Source: Pseudomonas sp. GR 6-02 (GTDB taxonomy: Bacteria > Pseudomonadota > Gammaproteobacteria > Pseudomonadales > Pseudomonadaceae). Taken from it: 64,000 nucleotides of DNA. A program made the translations under genes and the position numbers. The DNA lies in NCBI RefSeq assembly GCF_001655615.1, contig NZ_CP011567.1, forward strand, positions 806,001-870,000, written 5' to 3'. Below, in pieces: positions 1-9,263 of the stretch; positions within the stretch are counted from its first letter, which is position 1, and every line of letters begins with the position of its first letter. Under the pieces are notes generated by a model. It saw only the letters and a list, made by a program, of their open reading frames with translations, did not search any database and had not been told where the DNA came from.

Positions 1-417
1 TTCGAATGCATACTGTCGCTTGATCAAGTCCAGAAGTGCCTCATCCCCTGTTTCACCCATCACCGTGGCGAAGATGCTTCGTCCGTCGGTTTGAAAGCGT
101 TTGCAGGTGAATGGGTACGCTTGGTTAAACAACCCTTTTGCTTGCTGCGAGGCACTACGGATGGCTTGCAGGCTTACGCCGTGTTGGCGAAAAGCATGAA
201 CGAAACGAATTTCCAGTAAGTCATGAAAACCTAGAACGCACTCGTTCACATCAGACAGCTCTGAGTCCCAAAGCCCCGGATGCTGAACACCGTGGGCGGT
301 GTATCCGAATAACCAGCGGCGTATATCGGTAGCTGAAATCCCGGTGTAAAGCGAAGCTTCTGCTGGGGTGTACAAGCCAATGCCGACAAGGCGGCTAGGT
401 AGCTTAATGTTTTGCAT
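1..417 (-). CDS. DUF433-type helix-turn-helix protein, cut by the window edge
   Basis: The first 139 codons are visible and the frame runs off position 1. The start is the ATG at 417-415, preceded by a strong AAGGAGG. The N-terminus (YTPAEASLYTGISATDIRRW) has the form of a DNA-binding helix-turn-helix that reads an arginine-tryptophan motif. The middle (LLEIRFVHAFRQHGVSLQAI) and the stretch FQTDGRSIF match what I know of DUF433 proteins, which are often antitoxin-like and found beside PIN-type toxins. The expected toxin partner would lie left of the window. Family assignment is from motif memory, and the role as an antitoxin is inference. Confidence 0.7.
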   Translation of the reverse strand, partial: MQNIKLPSRLVGIGLYTPAEASLYTGISATDIRRWLFGYTAHGVQHPGLWDSELSDVNECVLGFHDLLEIRFVHAFRQHGVSLQAIRSASQQAKGLFNQAYPFTCKRFQTDGRSIFATVMGETGDEALLDLIKRQYAFE

Positions 418-767
418 GTTGGCCTCCTTGTCAGCAGGTGATCCGATGGATGGATTCTGGTCGTAAGGGTGAACTCAAGCAACTGGTCGGGGACGAACCG
501 CTGTTTTGTTTGGGCAGAGTAGGTTTGAAGCGTGAGCTACACAATCAGCTCGGAGTCGTCACGGCTTGCAGGAAATTTCTGAAAACCCTGTCCTGTAAGT
601 CGCTTGGGCGAAAACGTGGCTGTGGCTACTCTGTCGTCTATTGAGTCGACAGTAAGTTGCAGATTATGAAACCTAGTGTTGAGTCGTCTGACACTGCATT
701 GTCTCGTATAAGTAACATTCAGCTTCAATTGTCACGCATACAGAACATCTCTACCCATTCAAAGCCC
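418..767. other. Intergenic stretch without a supported gene
   Basis: Upstream of the DUF433-type gene and downstream of the first DUF6124 block. Only short overlapping frames with no recognisable motif are present. It probably holds the promoter of the leftward DUF433 gene, but I see no convincing -35/-10 pair. Confidence 0.5.
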
Positions 768-805
768 AAAAAGGCACCTGCGATATTCTCGTCAGGTGCC
801 TTTTT
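768..805 (-). terminator. Rho-independent terminator, copy 1
   Basis: AAAAAGGCACCTG and CAGGTGCCTTTTT form a 13-bp perfect stem around a 12-base loop. It is symmetric, so it can work on both strands, and it lies just past the stop of the leftward gene at 854. The stem and loop recur unchanged at 2570-2607. Confidence 0.85.
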
Positions 806-853
806 GTGTTGGGGGAGCGGTAAAGACTCCATTCGATCAACGAGCGCGATCAC

Positions 854-1222
854 TCAGTGAAGAACGGGAGGCTCTCCCGCGGCCACCGACGCGTTCGGAT
901 CAAGGTTATCCTTCGCTCGGTTGACCAAAAGCTCAGTCAGCATCGTCAACTGCTGAAGCGCCAGTGCCACATTGCGCTGTGGGCCTTCGAGTCGGTCGGC
1001 AAAGTCCAGCGTCATGACGTTGAGGGACGCCAGGGTTTCGCTGGCGTGAGCGAGCAGGGTGGGCATGTCGACGTCGGGGCGGACGCTGAAGATGTTCCTG
1101 TTCAGGTTGCGCCGGCGGGCACTGACGGAGCGTTCGGTGGTTTTGGGCTGTTGGGTCGGGTCGAGGGTTTCAGGTTGTGAAGTGGCCGGATTTTTCAGTG
1201 GGATTCGGGTGATCTTTTTCAT
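854..1222 (-). CDS. DUF6124 family protein, copy A
   Basis: 122 residues, starting MKKITRIP, with a proline/threonine-rich N-terminus and a helical C-terminal half (MPTLLAHASETLASLNVMTL, then RNVALALQQLTMLTELLVNR). This is the small DUF6124 family that fluorescent pseudomonads carry in several copies; no function is known. It is clearly paralogous to the gene at 2939-3313, sharing most of the helical half, and both blocks end in the same terminator. The cores read HASETLASLNVMT in both copies, so the duplication is fairly recent. Expression is leftward from a promoter in 1223-1449. Confidence 0.8.
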   Translation of the reverse strand: MKKITRIPLKNPATSQPETLDPTQQPKTTERSVSARRRNLNRNIFSVRPDVDMPTLLAHASETLASLNVMTLDFADRLEGPQRNVALALQQLTMLTELLVNRAKDNLDPNASVAAGEPPVLH

Positions 1223-1449
1223 AAGGGCGTTCCATTGGTTTAGGGATCCTTACGTAATTTCGGCTTGTTAAAACCATCCGCAGGGTCGCAGCGAAGGGTG
1301 AAGACTATCTTTCAGAAATGTTGTTCACCAGTTCATGGCAGTCGCTACGGGTTGCAGGAAAATTCCCAGGATGACGTGGTTCTAATCTGTCAGAGAAATC
1401 CTTTTCCACTACTGTTGACCCTGAGCAACCGCCACGCCGTCTCAGTCGC
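1223..1449. other. Spacer between DUF6124 copy A and the transporter
   Basis: Both flanking genes read leftward. No frame here shows a recognisable protein. It must contain the copy A promoter and the 3' end of the transporter transcript. Confidence 0.45.
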
Positions 1450-2490
1450 TCAGTGTTGGTGCCTGTGATGGATATCGGGAAAGTGCGGATGACTGTGCTT
1501 AATGGGAGCGTGGTCGTGTAAATGGCTATGAGGTTCAGTGCCGTCCCACTCAAAGGCATGTTCATGTTGATGGTGCTCGTCATGAGTATGCGGATGGTCA
1601 TGTGTTTGCGGATCGTGTTGGTGCTCGTGAGAGTGGCTTTCGGTCAGGTGTATCCAGACGCCAATTCCCATCAGGCCGGCAGCCACCCAAAACACCCACG
1701 TCACCGCTTCGCCTAACAACAGGATCGAAATAGCGGCCCCCAGGAACGGTGCAGTAGAGAAGTACGCACCTGTGCGCGCGGTGCCAAGCCCCCGCAAAGC
1801 TAAAACGAATAGCACCAGGCTAACGCCGTAGCCCAAAAAGCCTACCAGTAGCGTTGGCCCCAATAGAGACCATTCAGGGAGATGCATGCCAAGAGCAATC
1901 CCCAAAGCGCAGTTGACGACCCCGGCGACCAATCCTTTGATGCCTGCGATGAACAATGCATCCGATGCGGAAACCTTCCGGGTAAGGTTGTTATCGATGG
2001 CCCAACAAAAACAGGCAATCACCACGGCGACCGGGCCAACCCAGCCATGGATCCCTGCGGAAGTCTGAGGCCAACCCAAGAGCACGCCACCGGCAACGAT
2101 TGCGATCATTCCAGCGACGATCCGCCGGTCGGCGTTCTCCTTGAACACCATCCAGGCAAGCAGGGCGGTCAACACCGCCTCAAGGTTTAGCAACAGCGAA
2201 GCAGTGGTAGCGGATGTGAGGGTAAGGCCAAACATTAAAGACACCGGCCCCAGCACGCCGCCGAACGCGATAGCGCCAATGAGCCATGGCCATTCGGAAA
2301 GGGTTAAGCCGACAGGTTGCCAGCCGCGATCGCGGATCAGCCGGGTAACCGTGAGACCCAAGCCACTTCCCAGGTAAAGCAAACCGGCGAGCAAGACGGG
2401 TGAAACGTTCAGCCCCAGGACCTTGGCAAGCGGTGTACTGGCACCAAACAGCGCTGCAGCACCCAAGGCGTATATAACGCTTTTGTTCAT
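1450..2490 (-). CDS. EamA/DMT-family inner-membrane transporter with a histidine-rich tail
   Basis: About 346 residues. Roughly ten hydrophobic segments form two EamA repeats typical of drug/metabolite transporters, starting MNKSVIYALGAAALFGAST. The last 66 residues are hydrophilic and contain 24 histidines in His-x-His patterns mixed with Asp and Glu. Such tails in other transporters bind Zn, Ni or Co, so metal handling or metal-gated export is possible, but the substrate is not shown. I chose the second of two adjacent ATGs (2490) because GGAA lies about six bases before it; 2493 is almost as good. It sits between the two DUF6124 blocks and has no operon partner. Confidence 0.8.
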   Translation of the reverse strand: MNKSVIYALGAAALFGASTPLAKVLGLNVSPVLLAGLLYLGSGLGLTVTRLIRDRGWQPVGLTLSEWPWLIGAIAFGGVLGPVSLMFGLTLTSATTASLLLNLEAVLTALLAWMVFKENADRRIVAGMIAIVAGGVLLGWPQTSAGIHGWVGPVAVVIACFCWAIDNNLTRKVSASDALFIAGIKGLVAGVVNCALGIALGMHLPEWSLLGPTLLVGFLGYGVSLVLFVLALRGLGTARTGAYFSTAPFLGAAISILLLGEAVTWVFWVAAGLMGIGVWIHLTESHSHEHQHDPQTHDHPHTHDEHHQHEHAFEWDGTEPHSHLHDHAPIKHSHPHFPDIHHRHQH

Positions 2491-2569
2491 CATCTGTTCC
2501 GTAGCAAAAGGCATGATTGAGAAACACGATACTCGTCATGCATCGATAGCGCATTGAATCGAATCCACA

Positions 2570-2607
2570 AAAAAGGCACCTGCGATATTCTCGTCAGGTG
2601 CCTTTTT
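2570..2607 (-). terminator. Rho-independent terminator, copy 2
   Basis: Same stem and loop as 768-805. It lies just past the stop of the leftward gene at 2646 and also faces the 5' end of the transporter gene. Confidence 0.85.
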
Positions 2608-2645
2608 GCGTTGGGGCGCGGCAACGATGCCCTATGCCGGATACG

Positions 2646-2903
2646 TTAAGACGCTGAAACCTGCCGCTGCAACCGCCGCCCCACCACATCCAGCAAATCG
2701 CAACCATCACGCAACGAAGTCACCAACACCCGCGCCAGCTCACTGTGAACGCCTTCGTTCACAGCGAAACTCTCCAGCAATTGAGTCGCCGTGCGGATGC
2801 GGTAAGCCGCCGTTTCATGCAGCACATCCAGCGGCGCTTCAGTGTCGATCAGCAGCGACGCGATAGTGCAGTCGATGCCGGTGATCGGCATGTATCGATC
2901 CAT
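2646..2903 (-). CDS. Small DUF6124/DUF3077-like protein
   Basis: 85 residues starting MDRYMPITGID, helical, with the pattern ETAAYRIRTATQLLESFAV typical of the short DUF3077/DUF6124-related proteins of Pseudomonas. It follows the DUF6124 gene at 2939-3313 in the same direction with a 35-bp gap and precedes terminator copy 2, so the two probably form one transcript. Copy A of the block lacks this gene. No function is known. Confidence 0.7.
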   Translation of the reverse strand: MDRYMPITGIDCTIASLLIDTEAPLDVLHETAAYRIRTATQLLESFAVNEGVHSELARVLVTSLRDGCDLLDVVGRRLQRQVSAS

Positions 2904-2938
2904 GACAAAACCTCCATTCGATCAACGAGCGCGATCAC

Positions 2939-3313
2939 TCAGTGGCAGACGGGCTCGACCACCGGCAGGGGCGATTCGAGGTTATCCAGCACTCGATTGA
3001 TCAACATCTCGGCCAGCACGGCCAGTTGCTGCATCGCCAATGCCACATTGCGATGCGAGCCTTCGAGATGGTCGGCCAGGTCGGTGGTCATGACGTTCAG
3101 GGAGGCCAGGGTTTCGCTGGCGTGACCGAGCAGGGTGGGGGTGTCGACGTCGGGGAGGATGGTGAACACATGGCTCACGGGGTCGGGGTGTTTCGGGTTG
3201 CGCAAGCGGGCGCTGACGGCGCGTTGGGTGGCTTGGGAGAGTTGGGTCAGGTCGAGGGGTTCGGGTTCTGAAGGGGTATCGGTTTCTGGAGGGTTGGGGG
3301 TGATCTTCTTCAT
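2939..3313 (-). CDS. DUF6124 family protein, copy B
   Basis: 124 residues starting MKKITPNPPETDTPSEPEPL, with the same two helical segments as copy A (854-1222). TAGGAG lies about seven bases before the ATG at 3313. About 35 bases of non-coding and stop-codon sequence match between the blocks (CATTCGATCAACGAGCGCG at about 830 and 2912), so the duplication includes flanking DNA. Function unknown. Confidence 0.8.
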   Translation of the reverse strand: MKKITPNPPETDTPSEPEPLDLTQLSQATQRAVSARLRNPKHPDPVSHVFTILPDVDTPTLLGHASETLASLNVMTTDLADHLEGSHRNVALAMQQLAVLAEMLINRVLDNLESPLPVVEPVCH

Positions 3314-3599
3314 GTTGATGCTCCTACACTAGTTATGGAGGCGGCCGCCCCTCTGCTGTCAAACAGAATTGGGTGGCAGCTGTGCGCGGGTTGACAGACC
3401 GGTAGTGTAGGAACCCGGTGCACCCGAAGATGCCCCACGCACAGCCGCCATAAACGAGACTGCATGCGCGTGAGCATGCTGCCTGATCAGGAGGAGTGAA
3501 AGGTTACACTTTTCGGCCTGTCAAAGCCCAATCGCTGAATTGCAGCGACACCTGGAGGCTATCCTCGATGAGCGGCGCCCGCTAGTTCATGGAAGGCGA
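3314..3599. other. Intergenic region upstream of DUF6124 copy B
   Basis: No gene seen. It holds the likely promoter for the leftward DUF6124 pair. A TTGACA at about 3389 has no good -10 partner on the + strand. Confidence 0.4.
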
Positions 3600-3789
3600 T
3601 ACGTTTTGAGGGAAATTTCCTAGGACGGAGCGTGGTGTGAGCCAGAATTGTTTCTTGAAGGTTCTGGATCCGTCGTGGCGTTCGATGGTGGCGACACTGG
3701 GCAGGGTGCCGATGAGTGTCTGGATACCGTCGATGAGCACATGCCCGGCGTGGTCCAGCTTTTCGCTGACATCTTCACCGATGCGCTTA
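3600..3789 (-). pseudogene. IS66-like transposase scrap, minus strand
   Basis: Reading leftward from about 3787 gives RIGEDVSEKLD, the motif found before the zinc-binding part of IS66 TnpC. The following residues do not look like TnpC, and the frame has no start or full domain. It is a truncated scrap opposite in direction to the fragment at 3791-3922, so an IS66 element was probably rearranged here. Confidence 0.45.
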
Positions 3790-3790
3790 A

Positions 3791-3922
3791 GTGGCGGCGA
3801 TCATGAGCTTGAACCAGTCTGCGCGCATGAACGGGCATGATCCGTATGCTTACCTCAAGGACGTTTTGACTCAGCGGGTGACGGAGGTTCATCAACTGTT
3901 ACCGCATCAGTGGAGTCCGTCT
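3791..3922 (+). pseudogene. IS66 TnpC C-terminal remnant
   Basis: The + frame reads MSLNQSARMNGHDPYAYLKD followed by VLTQ and LLPHQW. This is the highly conserved C-terminal end of IS66-family TnpC transposases (NGHDPYAYLKDVL and LLPHRW). Only about 44 residues remain and no catalytic DDE part is present. Dead insertion-sequence debris. Confidence 0.8.
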
Positions 3923-3951
3923 AGCCTACCCAAGGCAGCTTCATCCGAAGC

Positions 3952-4449
3952 CTATACATCCAGCTTACGGACAAAGACATTCACGTCATTGCCGTAGTAC
4001 GCGGAAGAGCCTTCATATTGAAACCGCAACTTAGATAAAACATGAGTAGATGCATTGTTATCGGGCCAGACGAGAGCAACACACTCTGAAAGACCTAGCA
4101 CCTCACGCGCATAATCGAGAATTGCCGCACCGGCCTCTGTAGCGTATCCGTTACCCCAAAAGGCTTTAGCGAAACGGTATGCCAGTTGAAATCGATCAGT
4201 GGATTCTAGGGGGGTGAGGCTTATCCAGCCAATTGGTTTCCCCTGTAACTCCACACGCCAATGCCCTGGCCCCTCATGCGGTGCAGAATTTACATAGGCG
4301 AGAACTTCTTTCCGTCGAGAAGGGGTAGGGGCAACTACTCCGGTCGTGTAGCGCATGACCTCTGGGTCGGCCTCCATCGTCATCACAAAACTGACATCAT
4401 CCGGCGACAGGCGCGTTATCAAAAGTCTGCGGGTCTTAAACGTCGCCAT
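3952..4449 (-). CDS. GNAT-family N-acetyltransferase (RimJ/RimL-like)
   Basis: 165 residues from the ATG at 4449 (TGGAGT lies before it). It begins MATFKTRRLLITRLSPDD, the usual opening of the RimJ/RimL-type Acetyltransf_3 group. The acetyl-CoA binding region is visible as AYRFAKAFWGNGYATEAGAA at about residues 92-111, followed by the usual LGLSECVALVWPDNNASTHV with the Asn that ends that motif. Such enzymes acetylate N-terminal amines of proteins or small molecules; the substrate cannot be read from sequence. It lies just outside the island boundary. Confidence 0.85.
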   Translation of the reverse strand: MATFKTRRLLITRLSPDDVSFVMTMEADPEVMRYTTGVVAPTPSRRKEVLAYVNSAPHEGPGHWRVELQGKPIGWISLTPLESTDRFQLAYRFAKAFWGNGYATEAGAAILDYAREVLGLSECVALVWPDNNASTHVLSKLRFQYEGSSAYYGNDVNVFVRKLDV

Positions 4450-4679
4450 TGCGCAACTCCAATGCTGATTACTCACCGCAGGCAGTCTACTGACGCGGCC
4501 GCCGATTGGGACAATAACCGATACCCTAACCAGTTCACGAGCGCAGATGGTTATTGAACGCGCGGTCCACATGTGTTTGCCAGCCGCTTACATTTCAAGA
4601 ACCGTTCAGCAGAATCAAAGCAAAGGAGCCCGCTTGTATGCTGGGGCTTGGAGGGAGGAGGAGGGACAAACCCCAGATG

Positions 4680-4710
4680 CGACAAAGCCCGCACTTGGCG
4701 GGCTTTGTCG
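4680..4710 (-). terminator. Strong terminator, probably the displaced original ssrA terminator
   Basis: CGACAAAGCCCGC and GCGGGCTTTGTCG form a perfect 13-bp stem with a 5-base loop. On the minus strand it comes about ten bases after a decayed copy of the tmRNA 3' end (4720-4742), the position a terminator has after ssrA. No intact gene now ends here. The hairpin is seen directly; its origin is inference. Confidence 0.75.
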
Positions 4711-4719
4711 TTTTCGGAT

Positions 4720-4742
4720 TGGTGGGCCGGGGTAATTTGAAT
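4720..4742 (-). other. Candidate distal attachment site: decayed ssrA 3'-end copy
   Basis: On the minus strand TTCAAATTACCCCGGCCCACCA lines up with the intact tmRNA end at 36302 (TTCAATTCCCCCCGGCTCCACCA), with a few small gaps and changes and the terminal CCA kept. Together with the terminator at 4680-4710 it looks like the original end of ssrA before integration. The island would then span about 4720-36301. Confidence 0.6.
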
Positions 4743-4855
4743 TGATCGCATATCTATTTGAATTTTATAGAAAATAATCGGTTAGTTTTATTCCTGGAAT
4801 ACCTATTGGAATACCACTTCATCAAGGATGCTTTGAAATAGCCACCGATGAATGA

Positions 4856-5221
4856 CATCAGTCCCATAGCCGGCAGCGGCTGATCGACCAATTCCAGGAA
4901 CTGCCGGGTTTCGCAGTCATCATTCTGTCGACCATCGCTGTCGGGTTTGGGGTGAACGTGCAGGCAGCCAACCACGTCATTCACTTCACCCGTTGCTGGA
5001 ACCCGGCCAAGGAAGATCAAGTAATTGACAGGGCTTATCGGATTGGGCAGGAGAAGGATGTCTATGCGTACTACCCGACGGTTCGGGATGCACAGATGCC
5101 GACGTTCGAAGCGACACTCGATGAGTTGCTGAGTAAGCGGCGGGCGTTGGCGCGGGATATGTTGAGTGGGGCTTCGGATATTCAGGCTTCGGACTTTGAG
5201 GCGCTGCTGAAAACACGCTGA
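4856..5221 (+). pseudogene. SNF2-family helicase C-terminal remnant
   Basis: An open frame of about 121 codons with no proper start carries the end of a SNF2/Rad54-type helicase: STIAVGFGVNVQAANHVIHF, then WNPAKEDQVIDRAYRIGQ. These are helicase motifs V and VI with the arginine finger. A TGA at 4853-4855 and lack of motifs I-IV show that the ATPase half is gone. It is the outermost coding trace inside the island and probably the tail of an older defence or repair helicase. It is a different family branch from the intact helicase at 13252. Confidence 0.85.
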
Positions 5222-5484
5222 GCTCGACGGCGATATGTCAAATATAAGTACAGGTAAGTTCCTGCTCGGGTTTGCAAATAGGCAAAAACCAGCCAAGTGG
5301 CGCTTGCCTGGTGGATCAGTGCCAACAACCTGTGAGCGGATTGCTTACCTGTGCACACGTCCAGTATTGGCGCCGAAAGCTCAGCGGCTTACTGTGCGCG
5401 GCATCCGTGTCTGCCGCCCACCTTAACCCGCTCTCCTTAGCAAGGCATGATGCAAGAACTCATAACCGGAAGAACCCGACTGCT
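5222..5484. other. Upstream region of the DUF262 pair
   Basis: No gene supported. The frame of the next gene is open upstream to 5272, but that extension has no conserved residues. A promoter for 5485-8860 is expected here. Confidence 0.4.
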
Positions 5485-6894
5485 ATGACCAATTTGAGCA
5501 CGGAAGCGATTCACCTGCCGCAACCCACTGAACTATCCAGCAAGATCGTCAGTGTCTATGAACTGCTGATGGATTCTGCGCTGGATATTCCCCAGTACCA
5601 GCGCCCCTACAAGTGGACCGGGAAGAACATCAACCAACTGTTCTCCGATATCGCCATCCACAAGGACAAGTCCGCCTACCGCTTGGGCACTATCGTTTTT
5701 CACCAAGAGGGTGGGGCAAGGAACATCGTCGACGGCCAGCAGCGGACTGTCAGCCTGCTGCTGGCGGCCCGTGCGTTGATTCAGCGTAACAAAGAAAAAA
5801 AGCTCGAACGCATAGACCTGCAAGAGCGCCTGCTAAAACTTGAGCAAGCGATGGTGAATCCAAGCTTTAGCAGCGAGATCTCGCAGAAGAACATCCACAA
5901 CAATTACCTTGAGGTGGCCCGCATCGTTTCCCGCGCAGACTTCACCGAGGTGCATATCGACTTCTTCCTGAACAAGTGCCAGGTCGTGGCCGTGGCCTTG
6001 AACGATGTGTCGGAAGCCTTCCAATTCTTCGACTCGCAGAATGCGCGGGGCCGGGACCTAGAGCCCCATGATTTGCTCAAGGCTTATCATCTGCGTGAGT
6101 TCGGCCCGCATGATGAGCCATTGAAGGCGGCAACTGTAGCGCGTTGGGAGAACAGCGACTCCAAGGAGTTGGCCACACTGTTCTCCCAGTACCTGTACCG
6201 CATCCGCAACTGGTCGAAAGGGGTTTCGGCTCGTTACTTCAGCAAAGATGACAGCGACTTGTTCAAGGGCGTGAACATCGATACGGTGGCCAGCTATCCC
6301 TATGTGGAGCAACTGCGCATCGCCCACCATTTTGTCGATAACTACAACGGGCAGTACGAGCGCAAGATCGACTCGCGCGAGCTCGGTTTTCCCTTCCATC
6401 TGGACCAGCTCATCATTAATGGTCGGCGCTTTTTTGAGCTGATCAGCCACTACCAGAGCAAAGTGGCGCGGATCAGCGCCAAGTCCTGGAACGGGCATGA
6501 ATTGGTGGGTGCAGAGGGGCTCGATGGTTATGCGAAAACTATCATGGATACCCTCAATACTTACCCGGCAAGAACCCGAACCGGCGACTGTTATGTACGG
6601 GCGATGTTCGATTGCCTGTTGATCTATTACATCGACAAGTTTGGTCACGCGGATATTTCCCGCGCCATCGAAAAGGTTTTCGTCTGGGCCTATAGCCTGC
6701 GCCTGAAGATGCAGGTAGTGCAGCTGGCAAGCATGGATAACCACGTGCTGGAGAACAATCTGTTCAGGTTGATAAAGGACGCCACACGTCCTGCCGACTT
6801 TATCAACTGCAGCCTGGCGGTGATGAGCGGTACGAAGTCAACCAGGACCGGTGAGATCGAGGCTCTGTTCAAGGCGATGAAATATTATGAGTAA
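5485..6894 (+). CDS. DUF262-domain protein, GmrS-like subunit
   Basis: 469 residues from the ATG at 5485; an upstream open stretch to 5272 is not conserved-looking. The DUF262 (ParB-like nuclease fold) signature is clear: [12 protein letters not shown] near residue 34, GTIVFHQ, then [17 protein letters not shown] at about residue 82, and [20 protein letters not shown] at about residue 181. In GmrSD-type modification-dependent restriction this domain hydrolyses nucleotide and helps recognise modified DNA. There is no HNH motif, so the partner at 6887 must supply cleavage. The two genes overlap by 8 bp. A type IV-like role against phages with modified cytosine is inferred from the family. Confidence 0.85.
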   Translation: MTNLSTEAIHLPQPTELSSKIVSVYELLMDSALDIPQYQRPYKWTGKNINQLFSDIAIHKDKSAYRLGTIVFHQEGGARNIVDGQQRTVSLLLAARALIQRNKEKKLERIDLQERLLKLEQAMVNPSFSSEISQKNIHNNYLEVARIVSRADFTEVHIDFFLNKCQVVAVALNDVSEAFQFFDSQNARGRDLEPHDLLKAYHLREFGPHDEPLKAATVARWENSDSKELATLFSQYLYRIRNWSKGVSARYFSKDDSDLFKGVNIDTVASYPYVEQLRIAHHFVDNYNGQYERKIDSRELGFPFHLDQLIINGRRFFELISHYQSKVARISAKSWNGHELVGAEGLDGYAKTIMDTLNTYPARTRTGDCYVRAMFDCLLIYYIDKFGHADISRAIEKVFVWAYSLRLKMQVVQLASMDNHVLENNLFRLIKDATRPADFINCSLAVMSGTKSTRTGEIEALFKAMKYYE

Positions 6895-8860
6895 TGAAAT
6901 TTGCCAGCTTTCCATCAAGGCGCTGCTGAGCGGTAGCGTTGAGTATGTTATCCCGATGTATCAGCGTAATTACGCCTGGGAGGAGGGTGAGATCACTCAG
7001 CTGATTCAGGACGTGATCGACTACCTGCCAATGACCTCGGATAAAGCGCGCAATTACTACATTGGCACTCTGGTGGTGTATGAGCGTCCGGATAGCAAAA
7101 ACCCGGTGTTTGAAACCATTGACGGCCAACAGCGGCTGACGACCCTGTCGTTGTTGACGTCGTATCTGAAAAACACCCGGTTGGTGGATCTCGCCTGGTA
7201 TTCGACTTTGAGCATTCACTTTGACAGCCGCGAACATTCGCGCGCGACCTTTGCGGCCATCTTCGAGGGGAAGTTCAACGACGATCCTGCCGAGGTATTG
7301 CTCGAGAGGCAGATCAATACTGGCATCCTCAATGGCTATCGGCTGATCCAGAAAGTCTTGCCTCAGAAGCTGAAGGAGAAGGGAATTTCGCCTCAGCAAT
7401 TCGCCGACTACTTGTTTGACTTCGTACAAATCATGAGGGTTAAGGTACCGGCTGATACGGACCTGAACCATTACTTCGAGATTATGAACAACCGCGGTGA
7501 GCAGCTGGAAAAGCACGAAGTGCTCAAGGCGCGGATGATGGAGAAGTTGCAGGGCTGCGAGCGGAGTCAGAATTGCTTGCACGCAGTTTGGGAAGCCTGT
7601 GCCAACATGGAGCGCTATGTGCAAATGGGCTTCACGCCTGGCCAGCGTGGCAGCATTTTTGGCGAAAAGAACTGGGGACGGTTTGAACTCGCTGACTTCG
7701 ATTCGCTTCGGGCTGCGTTGCACAGTACGCAAGAGGTGGCTGCCCAGCAGGACACTCGCTTGACCCTTGATCAGATCATTGCCAAGGCACCGGTCGCTGC
7801 GAAGCAGGATGAGCCAAGTGAGGACTCGCCAGAGCGTTTCAACACGATTATCAACTTCCCGAACTTCCTGTTGCATGTGCTGCGCGTCGATATCCAAGCG
7901 GACATCCCTCTGGATGACAAACGCCTGCTCGACACCTTTGAAGAGTACGTATTAAAACAACCCGACCCAGTGGCCGCGGTGAAGCGTTTTACCTTCAGCC
8001 TGTTGCGCTGCAAGTATCTGTTTGACCAGTATGTAATCAAGCGCGAGTTCATCAAGGGCGCTGATGGCTGGAGCCTCAAACGCTTCAAGTGGAATGAGGG
8101 CGGTGAGCGCAGCCGCGCTGGTCGAGGAAGTTATGTGAATACCTTCGGCGAAGAGGACGGCAATGAAGGCATCAACCGCCGAATTCTGATGCTGCTGTCG
8201 GCATTTCATGTCTCCACGCCAACGCTGGTCTACAAACACTGGCTGAATGCGGCGCTGCATCACCTGTTTCATGCTGACCAGATTGACGCTCAAGCTTATC
8301 TTCAGCACATGGAGTCGGTCGCCAAGGCGTTTGTATTTGACCGCTTTCTCGCTCCAGAGGCAGGCCTGGATTACTACGCGATCATTTATCAGAACAAGGG
8401 TGGGTGTCAGACACGCCGCGAAAGCATTACGGCGGAGAAATTTGAGTCCAGATTGACGTTTGGCAACATCGAAAACAACCTGGTGTTCAACTTTCTGGAC
8501 TACCTGCTTTGGCTTGAGCACGGCGCAAGCGAGCCGGTTAAATCTTATGAATTCACCTTCCGTAGTTCGGTAGAGCATTACTACCCGCAGCACCCATTAG
8601 ACGGACAAGTTCAGCTCGACGCTGGCACGCTGAATTCGTTCGGCAATCTCTGCCTGATCAGCCATGACAAGAACTCCCGCCTGAGTAATTTCATGCCCGC
8701 GGCGAAGAAAGAGTTTTATAAAAACAACACCATCGACAGTGTTAAGCAGTATCTGATGATGGAAGCAGAGCCTTGGGAAGCCGACGCTATATGCACACAT
8801 TCCAAACACATGAATAATGTGTTGCTCAAGAGCCTCGCCAGTAAACACGAAACCGAGTAA
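6887..8860 (+). CDS. DUF262 plus DUF1524 (HNH) protein, GmrSD-like nuclease subunit
   Basis: 657 residues. The N-terminal DUF262 domain shows [20 protein letters not shown] at about residue 23, [27 protein letters not shown] at about residue 80, and [20 protein letters not shown] at about residue 198. The C-terminal DUF1524 HNH-type domain has the HYYPQHP motif at about residue 564 and [20 protein letters not shown] at about residue 583, with the His and Asn/Asp residues expected for a metal-dependent nuclease. This is the layout of GmrSD/type IV restriction enzymes. Together with the upstream DUF262 protein it forms a two-gene unit with both motif sets intact, so it is probably functional. 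Confidence 0.88.
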   Translation: MSNEICQLSIKALLSGSVEYVIPMYQRNYAWEEGEITQLIQDVIDYLPMTSDKARNYYIGTLVVYERPDSKNPVFETIDGQQRLTTLSLLTSYLKNTRLVDLAWYSTLSIHFDSREHSRATFAAIFEGKFNDDPAEVLLERQINTGILNGYRLIQKVLPQKLKEKGISPQQFADYLFDFVQIMRVKVPADTDLNHYFEIMNNRGEQLEKHEVLKARMMEKLQGCERSQNCLHAVWEACANMERYVQMGFTPGQRGSIFGEKNWGRFELADFDSLRAALHSTQEVAAQQDTRLTLDQIIAKAPVAAKQDEPSEDSPERFNTIINFPNFLLHVLRVDIQADIPLDDKRLLDTFEEYVLKQPDPVAAVKRFTFSLLRCKYLFDQYVIKREFIKGADGWSLKRFKWNEGGERSRAGRGSYVNTFGEEDGNEGINRRILMLLSAFHVSTPTLVYKHWLNAALHHLFHADQIDAQAYLQHMESVAKAFVFDRFLAPEAGLDYYAIIYQNKGGCQTRRESITAEKFESRLTFGNIENNLVFNFLDYLLWLEHGASEPVKSYEFTFRSSVEHYYPQHPLDGQVQLDAGTLNSFGNLCLISHDKNSRLSNFMPAAKKEFYKNNTIDSVKQYLMMEAEPWEADAICTHSKHMNNVLLKSLASKHETE

Positions 8861-8999
8861 ACCCTGCAGGATGCATCTGGTTACTCAACAACCTCGCTCT
8901 GAACACCGCATCCGGAATGGCGCTCAGGTCCAGGATGCGGTTCTCAGCGAAAACTGTCGGCTCAACCGATCACGACACTCCCTGTCGCGAAGGCCCCTC

Positions 9000-9263
9000 A
9001 TGCTTGTTTCATCAACAGGCAAAACGATGGTTTTCATCGACCCGAATCACGGCGGTGATAGTGACAGTACCGGGCTCATCGCCGGACACTTGTCGGGTAC
9101 TCAATATGGTGCTGCGGCGATTCCTGCTCGCTGGTTTGAGCAACTGGAATTGCGTGAGGTGATTGTGCAGGTTGCTGAGGATCTTGAGCGCGTGCCGCGT
9201 GAGTACTGTGGGGTTGGCGGCATGTTCAATCAGCAGATCGAATTGGCATATCCCGGGAGTTGA
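9000..9263 (+). pseudogene. ADP-ribosylglycohydrolase C-terminal remnant
   Basis: The + frame reads HGGDSDSTGLIAGHLSGTQY and then AIPARWFEQLELREVI. This is the C-terminal metal-binding signature of the DraG/ARH family (GDSDSTG with its paired aspartates) followed by the conserved IPxRW helix. The N-terminal two-thirds of the roughly 300-residue enzyme is absent and there is no plausible start. It is a fragment of an enzyme that removes ADP-ribose from proteins or DNA. Confidence 0.75.
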
